NCBI GenBank assembly: GCA_030626085.1
Contig: DAOUPQ010000003.1
Coordinates: 1 to 34,657, forward strand
Direction: 5' to 3'
Source of the DNA: Flavobacteriia bacterium
GTDB taxonomy: Bacteria > Bacteroidota > Bacteroidia > Flavobacteriales > Flavobacteriaceae
DNA length: 34,657 bases
Shown: positions 8,739 through 17,279 of the stretch, in pieces
Numbering within the stretch: the first letter of the stretch is position 1
Layout: the number at the start of each line of letters is the position of its first letter
The notes under the pieces: generated by a model
Told to the model about the DNA's origin: nothing
Database searches by the model: none
The model's input: the letters and a program-made list of their open reading frames with translations, nothing else
Position numbers and translations under genes: made by a program

Positions 8739-10190
8739 TTATTTCTTCCCTGTAGATTTAATCATCATTTTATCTAAAAACTCAAATTTTTGAGGAATTT
8801 TATATAACGCTAATCTATCCTTGCATTGCATTAAAATTTCTTTTTTAATTAACTCTTTCTTATCAAATCGATCTATTACCACAATGGCTTTTAATACTTC
8901 TCCTAAAACATCATCATAAACTCCTTTTATCGTACAATCTACAACCAAAGGTACTGATAAAATAACTTCTTCAATTTCTTTAGGGCTTATTCTTTTCCCA
9001 CCAACTTTTATGATCTCTTTTTCTCTGGCAACAATATAAATATATCCATCTTTATCCATTTTTGCCAGATCTCCTGTATAAAGCAAGCCTTCTTTTAGGA
9101 CTTCCTTAGTTCCTTCGGGATCTTTATAGTATCCTGACATTATATTACCTCCTTTTGCAACAATTTCTCCGACTTCACCTAATGGGGGTTCGTTACCTTC
9201 TTTATCAACAACTTTAAGTATTACTTCAGGTATGGCTTTACCAATCGATCCCAATTTACTTAATACCAATTCCGATGGTAAATAAGATAATCGTGCCGTA
9301 GCCTCGGTTTGCCCATACATCACATTAAAATTAATATCCGGAAAAGTTTCAACAAATTCTTCGATAAATACGTTGTGTAATTTCCCACCGGCTTGCGTTA
9401 CATATCTTAGATCCGGGAATTTGGTCTCTTTAAATGATTTTGATTTTTTTAATAACATTTGATAATGACTGGGTACACCAGAAAAACCTGTACATCTAAA
9501 CTTCTTTAAATCATTTATTACTGTACCTAAAAACATAAATGTATTGTTAAATACAACCTGACCACCAACTCTTAAATGTGTATGAAGCAATGATAGTCCA
9601 AAACAATAATAAAATGGTAAAACAATCAATTGAATATCCTTTGATGTTAATCCTAAATATTCTATAATTGAATCAGTATTTGAAATAATATTTTGATGGG
9701 TAATCATTACCCCTTTTGGTTTACCTGTTGAACCGGAAGTGAAAATTATTTCCGCCAAGTTTTGACTAACAAAAACACTATTAAGATCAATAATATTTTG
9801 ATTTTTAAGAATTTTATCAAATTTATCTTCATCTATAATAGTTTTAAACCCTTTTAGATCTAATTTCGATTCTATTTTTTTATCACAAAAAATTAGATCA
9901 CTCTCTGTTGTATTAGAAATAAAATTTAAATTTTCCTGTTCAATTGAAAAATCTAATGGTACGCAAACATTTCCCGATTTCATAATACCTAAATATACAG
10001 TAATAAAAAAAACTGAATTTTGATTTATTAATACAATCTTTTTATCAATACCGATACTTTTATTTAAATAGGCAGCAATTTTAAGACTATTGTTATAAAG
10101 CTCTTTATAAGAAATTGTTTCTTTATTTCCTATCACAAAATCTTTTTCCAGATATTTTGTTTCTTTAAAAAAGTAATCAAATACATTCAT
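8739..10190 (-). CDS. AMP-dependent synthetase/ligase (class I adenylate-forming enzyme)
   Basis: IIFTSGSTGKPKGVMITHQN, YGQTEATARLS, LYTGDLAKMDKDGYIYIVAREKEIIKVGGKRISPKEIEE, C-terminal A10-like lysine in KSTGKK at the very end. Confidence 0.93.
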   Translation of the reverse strand: MNVFDYFFKETKYLEKDFVIGNKETISYKELYNNSLKIAAYLNKSIGIDKKIVLINQNSVFFITVYLGIMKSGNVCVPLDFSIEQENLNFISNTTESDLIFCDKKIESKLDLKGFKTIIDEDKFDKILKNQNIIDLNSVFVSQNLAEIIFTSGSTGKPKGVMITHQNIISNTDSIIEYLGLTSKDIQLIVLPFYYCFGLSLLHTHLRVGGQVVFNNTFMFLGTVINDLKKFRCTGFSGVPSHYQMLLKKSKSFKETKFPDLRYVTQAGGKLHNVFIEEFVETFPDINFNVMYGQTEATARLSYLPSELVLSKLGSIGKAIPEVILKVVDKEGNEPPLGEVGEIVAKGGNIMSGYYKDPEGTKEVLKEGLLYTGDLAKMDKDGYIYIVAREKEIIKVGGKRISPKEIEEVILSVPLVVDCTIKGVYDDVLGEVLKAIVVIDRFDKKELIKKEILMQCKDRLALYKIPQKFEFLDKMMIKSTGKK

Positions 10191-10202
10191 TTTTTAATGC
10201 TG

Positions 10203-10262
10203 TAATGGGGTAATGTGTTAATGAGATAATAAGATAATGCGTTAATGAGATAATGCGTTAAT
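10203..10262. repeat. Short imperfect tandem repeat (gcgttaatgagataat-type)
   Basis: GTTAATGAGATAAT at 10217..10230 and 10241..10254, with AAGATAAT between and GCGTTAAT following. Confidence 0.75.
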
Positions 10263-10322
10263 TGTATAATATTTATCATTGATTATTTGTCCAATTAGCA
10301 TCATCCATGTTCGATTTATTTT

Positions 10323-10394
10323 GAACGCTGATGACGCGGATTAAACTGATCTGCACTGATTTCTTATCTGTGACTATCCATATAATCTGTGTTC
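10323..10394. repeat. Imperfect inverted repeat of an ATCTGTG..ATCTGTGTTC-type dispersed repeat
   Basis: Arm GAACGCTGATGACGCGGATTAAACTGAT (10323..10350) resembles the reverse complement of ATCTGTGACTATCCATATAATCTGTGTTC (10366..10394). Confidence 0.6.
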
Positions 10395-10514
10395 TGTTTT
10401 GTAGAGATCTCTCTATTCCGTTTCACTACAATCGAAATGACATACAACTCTAGATTTGTAAACTAATCTACTGATACTACTTACTTTTTGAACTTTTAAC
10501 TTTATACTTTTAAC

Positions 10515-11495
10515 TTAAAAGATCGATCTCATCCTTAAATATTCAGTAGTTTTTCTTTTCCTTTCAAAATTCTTATAATTATTCTCAATTTCCTCCGTAG
10601 TTTTTCTCATTATTTTTCCCACTTCTTCGGCAGAATAGTCATTTTCCCATCCGTACCAGATTAAATCCATCTCTTCAAAAGGCATTTGATAGAAAAAATC
10701 TTCCTGAGTTTGTTCTGCAGTATAGGTATCTGTTGTTGGCGTACGATCAATTATTTCCTGAGGCACACCAAGATATTTTGCCAATTGATAAACCTGTGTT
10801 TTATACAGTTGTCCGATTGGCATTACATCAGCTGCTCCATCACCATGTTTAACAAAAAAACCTTGTTCTACTTCATGCTTATTTGGTGTTCCAATAACAG
10901 CATAATGCAATCTTTCAGCATGATAATAAAGCATGGACATCCTACTGCGTTGTTTAAAATTTGTTGAGGCAACAATTTGTAGATATTCTTTTACAGGTAA
11001 GATCTTACTTTTAACATCACCATTTGGTTTTATAACGGTAATGGAAGATATTGCAGGCATATTCTGACTTATATTTTGCTTGATCTCAATTTTTGCTTTA
11101 TCCACTTTAGGATCAAAATCAGTAATTACGCTGGAAATTGCTTTATCTCTTCTTTGGTAACAACCAAAACCATCCAATGCATTTGTTATATCTTCAATTA
11201 AAGTAGAAACGCCGAATTTATCTGCCAATTTTCTTGCTAACATTTCACTATCGCCACTTGAATCCTGTTCAGGCAACATAATTCCTGTTACTCTTTTAGA
11301 TCCGAATGCTTTAGCAGCTAGTGCCATAACAACAGAAGAATCAATACCTCCACTAATACCTATGATAGCTCCTCTTCGTTGTAGCTGACGAGTAACATCA
11401 TTTTTTAATTTATCAATAATTTCACTGCATACCTTTTCAATATTTTCAATATGTAAAATATCTTTTGAAAATGGTTTTTTATCTTTTGTTATCAT
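10515..11495 (-). CDS. nadE: NAD(+) synthase (NadE)-like, ammonia-dependent adenylating enzyme
   Basis: P-loop IGISGGIDSSVVMALAAKAFG; NFKQRSRMSMLYYHAERLHYAVIGTPNKHEVEQGFFVKHGDGAADVMPIGQLYKTQVYQLAKYLGVP. Confidence 0.85.
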   Translation of the reverse strand: MITKDKKPFSKDILHIENIEKVCSEIIDKLKNDVTRQLQRRGAIIGISGGIDSSVVMALAAKAFGSKRVTGIMLPEQDSSGDSEMLARKLADKFGVSTLIEDITNALDGFGCYQRRDKAISSVITDFDPKVDKAKIEIKQNISQNMPAISSITVIKPNGDVKSKILPVKEYLQIVASTNFKQRSRMSMLYYHAERLHYAVIGTPNKHEVEQGFFVKHGDGAADVMPIGQLYKTQVYQLAKYLGVPQEIIDRTPTTDTYTAEQTQEDFFYQMPFEEMDLIWYGWENDYSAEEVGKIMRKTTEEIENNYKNFERKRKTTEYLRMRSIF

Positions 11496-11742
11496 TGTTT
11501 CTTATTATATTTTTTATTTTTTTACTACTTACATGAATTTAGTTGAAAATTCATTATCAATAATTTTTGATTGTTTTTATTAGGTTAGTTTATAATACTA
11601 TTTATTCTTTTTCTCATTGATGGAAAAAGAAACAAAAAGATCTAGGCTTCAAAATCATAAACTAATCTGTTCATTACCTACTAATCAAATCCATCAAGTT
11701 AATGAATTCAAATCTTATCTAATTATTTTTAATGATTTTTTA

Positions 11743-11822
11743 CCCCCAACCCTAAAGGGTGAAATCATTAAATACTAAGCTTTTTTGACTCCCTTTAGGG
11801 TAAGGGGAAAAACAAAAAAGCT
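11743..11822. repeat. Interleaved inverted repeats in spacer
   Basis: CCCCCAACCCTAAAGGG (11743..11759) with CCCTTTAGGGTAAGGGG (11791..11807), 15 of 17 complementary; AGCTTTTTTG (11778..11787) with CAAAAAAGCT (11813..11822), perfect. Confidence 0.75.
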
Positions 11823-11946
11823 AGAACTTATTAATATTGGTCTGTCCGACAAGGCAGGCTTTAGGGAAGGGGTCAAACAAAAAAGCGCAATATGTCAATA
11901 TTCACAATCCTTTTAATTTGTTTTATACTTTATAATCGGGGTGATT

Positions 11947-13920
11947 TTAATCAATAACCACTTTATCCAATACAACCAAATCCTCTTCACTTAATTTAGG
12001 CATAGATCTCTTAACAAATAAATCATACAAAATCTGAGTTGATAAAATCCCTGTCAATGCCATATTATCTATTTCCGAAACTTGTTTTTTTGAATGCATT
12101 TTAGTTAGAAGTAATTTTACATGTTTCAAATTAAAGATTCCATAAGATATTATTCTATCATCAGAAAACATTTCCTTTAGATACTTCGGTAAAACACTGG
12201 AAATAAAAGTGCTTTTTATAGGAGCTCTATAAGCCTGTTTTGATCGGTTTAAAATACTATCAGGTAATCTGCCTTTCATCATTTTCTTTAACAGATATTT
12301 TTCATTTAAACCATGAAGCTTAAGATCGGGGTTTAGTTGCATTGCAAACTCAATCACTCTATGATCTAAAAAAGGATATCTTCCTTCTATTGAATTCGCC
12401 ATAGCCATCCTATCTCCTTGTGAAGATAATAAATAACCCGACATAAAAATATTTAATTCAATCCATTGAGCCTTAGTTAAAGAATCATAACCTTCTAATC
12501 TATCCTTAAGCAGCTTTTCAATAGTATTAATTGGATTATAATCTCCAATTAAATCTTTATACTCCTTAGATAAATAATTCTTTATACGAGAAGTATTATT
12601 CCACCTTAATAAATGCGAATAAATTGGTGATTCTGTTTCATTGAGTTTATAGCCAAAGAACATTTTTAAAATATTGCTATTGGCACTCTTCATTTGAGGT
12701 AAATATGGATATAATTTTTTTAGTAGAAGTGAACGGTATTTTGATTGTGGATCTTTAGCCCAAAAACGTCTGATCTTAGTTTCCTTAAAAATATTATAAC
12801 CTCCTAAAAGTTCATCTGCACCCTCACCTGTTATAACAACTTTAATATGATGATCTTTTACGTTTTTCGCAAGTAAACTCATGGGAGTAGGAGCTGTACG
12901 TAGCAATGGAGCTTCTGTATACCAAACCACTTCTTTAAAATTTTTTGCTATTTCTTTTGGACTACAAGTTATACTTGAATGCTGTGTGTCAAAGTATTTT
13001 ACTGCAGTATTTTGATAAGAAGATTCATCAAAATCTTTTTCGGTAAATCCAATAGAAAATGTTTTAAGATTCTTAGGTGATATTTTCTTTATAAAAGAAG
13101 TCGTTATACTTGAATCCAGACCTCCACTTAAATAGGCCGCAACCGGCACATCAGCTCTTAATCTTAATTTAACCGCATCCAAAAAAATTTCTTCAAACTC
13201 TTTTGATGCTTCTTCAATATTGTTGTATTTATATTCATTTGGTTTATGAATAGGTAATTTCCAGTAGTTTGTCTTTTTTATACCTTTTTTATTGATGACC
13301 ATAAAAGATCCTGGAGGTATTTCAAAAATTCCTTCAAAAGCAGTATTTGGACTTAAAGATGTCCAAAAAGTAAAATATTCTGAAAGGTTCTTTGCGGATA
13401 TTTTAAATTCCATTTTAGGAAATTCTAAAAAGGATTTCATCTCTGATGCAAAAACAAAAGAACCTCCAACTACCGTATAAAACAAAGGTCTTATCCCTAC
13501 TCTATCTCTTGCCAGAAACAATTCTTCTTTCTTTTTATCCCAGATTGCAATAGCAAATTGTCCATTAAGTTTGTTGAGGAAATCCGAACCGTATTCTTCA
13601 TACAAATGAAGAACTACCTCTGTATCACTATTGGTTTTAAACTGATGACCCTTTTTAAACAATTCTTCTCTGAGTTCAATATAATTAAAAATCTCACCAT
13701 TAAAAACAATCCATAATGAATCATCATAATTGGATATTGGCATTGTCCCCGATACAAGATCGATAATACTTAAACGCACACTACCTAAAGCAACCTGATC
13801 GGATATAAAGACACCGCTTTCATCCGGACCACGATGCTTAATTCGGGTTAGCATCCGTTTTAGAATACTCTGCGATTCTTCTTTATATAAATTTGGATAA
13901 AAACCTGCTATTCCACACAT
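11947..13920 (-). CDS. asnB: Asparagine synthase (glutamine-hydrolysing)-like amidotransferase, copy 1
   Basis: MCGIAGFYPN (N-terminal nucleophile Cys), RIKHRGPDESG, FNGEIFNYIELREEL, SGGLDSSITTSF, ITGEGADELLGGY. Confidence 0.93.
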   Translation of the reverse strand: MCGIAGFYPNLYKEESQSILKRMLTRIKHRGPDESGVFISDQVALGSVRLSIIDLVSGTMPISNYDDSLWIVFNGEIFNYIELREELFKKGHQFKTNSDTEVVLHLYEEYGSDFLNKLNGQFAIAIWDKKKEELFLARDRVGIRPLFYTVVGGSFVFASEMKSFLEFPKMEFKISAKNLSEYFTFWTSLSPNTAFEGIFEIPPGSFMVINKKGIKKTNYWKLPIHKPNEYKYNNIEEASKEFEEIFLDAVKLRLRADVPVAAYLSGGLDSSITTSFIKKISPKNLKTFSIGFTEKDFDESSYQNTAVKYFDTQHSSITCSPKEIAKNFKEVVWYTEAPLLRTAPTPMSLLAKNVKDHHIKVVITGEGADELLGGYNIFKETKIRRFWAKDPQSKYRSLLLKKLYPYLPQMKSANSNILKMFFGYKLNETESPIYSHLLRWNNTSRIKNYLSKEYKDLIGDYNPINTIEKLLKDRLEGYDSLTKAQWIELNIFMSGYLLSSQGDRMAMANSIEGRYPFLDHRVIEFAMQLNPDLKLHGLNEKYLLKKMMKGRLPDSILNRSKQAYRAPIKSTFISSVLPKYLKEMFSDDRIISYGIFNLKHVKLLLTKMHSKKQVSEIDNMALTGILSTQILYDLFVKRSMPKLSEEDLVVLDKVVID

Positions 13921-14003
13921 AAAAGGTTAAGTGTTTTTTGTTGATGTGTTTGTCTGTGTATTTGTTAAACTCACTACCCTATATTAATTCTAAAAACGAA
14001 TGT

Positions 14004-14091
14004 TGTCATACTGAGCGAAGTGATAACGTAGTCGAAGTATCTCTTTCTTTTTTTACTGACTATCTGTCTAATCAGTGTTATCCGTGTTCCT
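14004..14091. repeat. Degenerate dispersed repeats: TGTCATACTGAGCG...GTCGAAGTATCTC element followed by ATCTGT..AGTGTTATCCGTGTTCC element
   Basis: Similar strings recur in the window at 10404..10441 (reverse orientation) and 34173..34252 for the first, and at 10366..10394 for the second. Confidence 0.5.
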
Positions 14092-14107
14092 TTTTCTTCT
14101 CAACATT

Positions 14108-14148
14108 AGACCTTTGACTTTCGACTTTCAACCTTTGACTTTGGACTC
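14108..14148 (-). repeat. Short AAAGTC/AAAGGT-type degenerate tandem array overlapping the ACP stop codon
   Basis: Minus-strand sequence GAGTCCAAAGTCAAAGGTTGAAAGTCGAAAGTCAAAGGTC. Confidence 0.65.
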
Positions 14149-14385
14149 TAATAACTTTCCTTCAACAAATTCAACAATACTATTAATAGATTCAAAATTT
14201 TTAGGATTAAGCTCATCATCATCTACCTCTACATGATAATTCTCATTGAGAAACTCAATAAGAAAGAGAAGACCCATAGAGTCTAAAAGACCAGTGTCAA
14301 AGATTAGTGTATCGTCTTTGATCTTATTTGCATCTGAAAGCGATGCTTCAATAATGTAGTTTTTGATTTCTTCTTTTGTTTTCAT
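14128..14385 (-). CDS. Acyl carrier protein-like (phosphopantetheine attachment domain)
   Basis: 85 aa; GLLDSMGLLFLIEFLNENYHVEVDDDEL has the D-S phosphopantetheine site and helical pattern of ACPs. Confidence 0.88.
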   Translation of the reverse strand: MKTKEEIKNYIIEASLSDANKIKDDTLIFDTGLLDSMGLLFLIEFLNENYHVEVDDDELNPKNFESINSIVEFVEGKLLESKVKG

Positions 14386-14439
14386 AACATTAATTATTTT
14401 AAGGGGATTAATATAAGTCTATTATTAAAATTATTCTAT

Positions 14440-16269
14440 TTAATTATTATCAATAAATTTTCGAAACCAAAGTTCTAGATTTATCCATTTCCAGATTTCT
14501 TTTGAAATATCAATTTTACCTTCGAGATGTCTTTTATATTGTATATTGGCAATTTCACTATCAAAATAACCTCTATTTTTAAAACTATCTGAATTAATTA
14601 ATTCAAAAATAAATTTATCAAATTTTTGAGTTCTAAACCATTTATCTCTTGGATTATCGAAACCTTTTTTATCTTTTCTTTGTGTAATTTTATCAGGTAA
14701 AATATCTTTTAATGCTTCTCTTAACAAATGTTTAGTTTCTCCTCTGTTAATTTTTTGATCTGACGGTGTAGATAACGTAGCTTCAACCAACCTATGATCT
14801 AGAAAAGGCACTCTGGATTCTATTGAAAAATGCATTGCATTTAAATCTTCCCAACGCAATAAATGCTCTAATTTATATTCAAAATGTTGTAATAAGGATT
14901 CATTTAAGCTTTTGGGATCATAAAGCATATTATTTATACCACTATCCATTTTGTAAGTATCATAAAATTTCTTATCAATTGAAGAAAATATTTGGTTACT
15001 TATTTTATTTTGCAATTGAGTCGGGAGTATGTAATATAAAAAATATTTAAGTGCGTTAATAGATTTATGTTTTCTTAAATATTCAATATTTTCTTTTACA
15101 AATGTTATCAATTTCATTTGTTTAATCAACTCAATATAAAAGCTTCCAAAAAAATAATGATAACCTGCCAATTGTTCATCTGCTCCTTGACCATCAAGTG
15201 TAACGGTAACCTTTTTTGATGCTAACTCCATCACTTTATATTGTACATAAGGATTTGTATCAGGTACAGGTTCATTATGAGTATCAATAAATTTTGTAAA
15301 ATCTTCAAAAAATGAATCAGAATCAGGAGAAGTAAAATGCATGTTTTTTACTATTGGTCTAAATTGATCAATAAATTCACTTTCATCAGTCGACTCATTT
15401 TTACCAAAAACAGCTGAAAATGTATTTATATTCACTAATTTAAAATCATTGACCAATGATGCAACAATAGAAGAAGAATCAATTCCACCACTAAGTGACA
15501 CACCAACTGGTACATCAGCACGAAGTCTTAATTTTAAAGAATCTTTAAATAATTCTCTATATTCACTTGCAGATAAGGAAATATTATTTTTTACTTTGTC
15601 ATTGATATCATACCATCTCTCAAAAGCCAGTTTTTTATTCTTTATTTTTAACCATGAGCCATGTTGTAATTTCCTTATTCCCTTAAAAAAAGTTTCTTCC
15701 GTATGATCTGTTCGATTAAATAATAAATAATCATAAATAATTTGATCATTTGCTTCTTTCTTTTCTAGTAATGGTAAAATTGATTTTATTTCAGATGCAA
15801 ACAAAAACCTTTCATCATCAAAATAATAATAAAAGGGTTTAATACCAAACCTGTCCCTGGCACCAAATAATTCTTTTGTCTTAGTATCAAATATCACAAA
15901 GGCAAACATGCCATTAAATCTATCCAAACAGTGCTCTCCCCATTCCTGATAAGCGGCCAGAATGACTTCTGTGTCAGTACCAGTTCTAAATTTATATTTT
16001 TCTTTTAATTCTTCGCGAATTTCAATATAATTATATACTTCACCATTAAAAATAATTACAAATCTATTGTCATGACTATACATTGGTTGATGACCTGCAG
16101 GACTTAAATCTAAAATACTTAACCTTACAAATCCCAAACCAACATTCTTATCAATAAACAAACCTTCATCATCAGGTCCACGATGCTTCATTTTATGCAT
16201 CATTATTCTGATATTTGTTTCTTCAACAAGTTTATTATTAAAATTGATTATTCCTGATATACCACACAT
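14440..16269 (-). CDS. asnB: Asparagine synthase (glutamine-hydrolysing)-like amidotransferase, copy 2
   Basis: MCGISGIINFNN, MKHRGPDDEG, FNGEVYNYIEIREEL, SLSGGIDSSSIVAS, LDGQGADEQLAGY. Confidence 0.93.
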   Translation of the reverse strand: MCGISGIINFNNKLVEETNIRIMMHKMKHRGPDDEGLFIDKNVGLGFVRLSILDLSPAGHQPMYSHDNRFVIIFNGEVYNYIEIREELKEKYKFRTGTDTEVILAAYQEWGEHCLDRFNGMFAFVIFDTKTKELFGARDRFGIKPFYYYFDDERFLFASEIKSILPLLEKKEANDQIIYDYLLFNRTDHTEETFFKGIRKLQHGSWLKIKNKKLAFERWYDINDKVKNNISLSASEYRELFKDSLKLRLRADVPVGVSLSGGIDSSSIVASLVNDFKLVNINTFSAVFGKNESTDESEFIDQFRPIVKNMHFTSPDSDSFFEDFTKFIDTHNEPVPDTNPYVQYKVMELASKKVTVTLDGQGADEQLAGYHYFFGSFYIELIKQMKLITFVKENIEYLRKHKSINALKYFLYYILPTQLQNKISNQIFSSIDKKFYDTYKMDSGINNMLYDPKSLNESLLQHFEYKLEHLLRWEDLNAMHFSIESRVPFLDHRLVEATLSTPSDQKINRGETKHLLREALKDILPDKITQRKDKKGFDNPRDKWFRTQKFDKFIFELINSDSFKNRGYFDSEIANIQYKRHLEGKIDISKEIWKWINLELWFRKFIDNN

Positions 16270-17279
16270 TATTTTTCTATCACATTTTTATAAACATCAA
16301 TAATCCTTTTGGCTACAACACTTGATTCCAAGTGTTTAACATCTTCTCTTCCTGTTGTTCTTTTTCCAAAGTTTAATGCTTTTTCAATTTTATCAGCAAC
16401 ATCTTCTGGGTCAAATGTTGTAATAAAACAACCTTTTGTCTTACCTATTACCGCCTTAACATCACCAACATTAGTAGAAACAATTGGTATGTTACAAGCC
16501 ATAGCTTCTTTAACTACATTAGGAGACCCCTCATGAAAGGATGTTAATAATAGACAATCTGCCGAATTATAATAATTCACTAAATTTTCTTGATCAATAC
16601 CGTGAATATATTTAAGTTCAACATTTTTATCAGATAAGTAACTCATTGCCTTATTTGCTAATTTGAAATTTTTTTCAGGTCTATCAGGATCAGAACAAAA
16701 TAAAAGTTGTTTTATATATAATTTTTCTTTTAAAAACCCTCGAGCTTTATCTTTATTAATTTCATAAAATCTATCAAAATCTACACCATTGGGAATAACA
16801 TCGCTATTAGTTAAATCAAGGACATTCAACATTTCCTTAGACTTAACGATACTATAATGAAAAAAATATTTTCCAAAAATTTTATTTATAAATACCTGAA
16901 TTTTACTATAGGTTGTGATATTCCCATTGAGATCATTTGAACCAACTAGATCATCCCCCATAAAAGAAACGACTAACTTTTCTTTCTTTTTGCCAAAAAA
17001 AGCGACTAAAGCAGATAAACCATAGTGAGCGTGTATGATATTATACTTCTTCTCTTTAATAATATACTTACGTAATGCTATAATACTTGTTAAATAGTTC
17101 TTTATCCCTTTACCGTTTATTGAAAAATAATCAACATCAATCTTTTCATTTTTCAAAGATTCTCCCTGACTTTTAATAAAAGGTACTATTCCATATTGTG
17201 AATTAGCACTACTTACAAATAAAACCTTTATATCGATGTTATTCTTCAATCCTTTTATAAATAGTTTTAAATTCATCAA
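16269..17279 (-). CDS. Glycosyltransferase family 4 protein
   Basis: IPNGVDFDRF, FCSDPDRPEKNFKLANKAM, SADCLLLTSFHEGSPNVVKEAMACNIPIVSTNVGDV. Overlaps the upstream gene end by about 41 nt; the true start may be further in. Confidence 0.88.
   Translation of the reverse strand: MMNLKLFIKGLKNNIDIKVLFVSSANSQYGIVPFIKSQGESLKNEKIDVDYFSINGKGIKNYLTSIIALRKYIIKEKKYNIIHAHYGLSALVAFFGKKKEKLVVSFMGDDLVGSNDLNGNITTYSKIQVFINKIFGKYFFHYSIVKSKEMLNVLDLTNSDVIPNGVDFDRFYEINKDKARGFLKEKLYIKQLLFCSDPDRPEKNFKLANKAMSYLSDKNVELKYIHGIDQENLVNYYNSADCLLLTSFHEGSPNVVKEAMACNIPIVSTNVGDVKAVIGKTKGCFITTFDPEDVADKIEKALNFGKRTTGREDVKHLESSVVAKRIIDVYKNVIEK

Noticed and set aside
10203-10262. Tandem repeat considered as a CRISPR array
   Set aside because: Unit is too short, imperfect and lacks unique spacers.
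10686-10967. 93-aa plus-strand ORF antisense to the nadE-like gene
   Set aside because: Overlaps the conserved NadE-like coding region with no recognisable motif; the same reasoning applies to 8169, 13292, 14823, 15449, 16309, 17426, 19295, 24075, 27054, 29871 and 33059.
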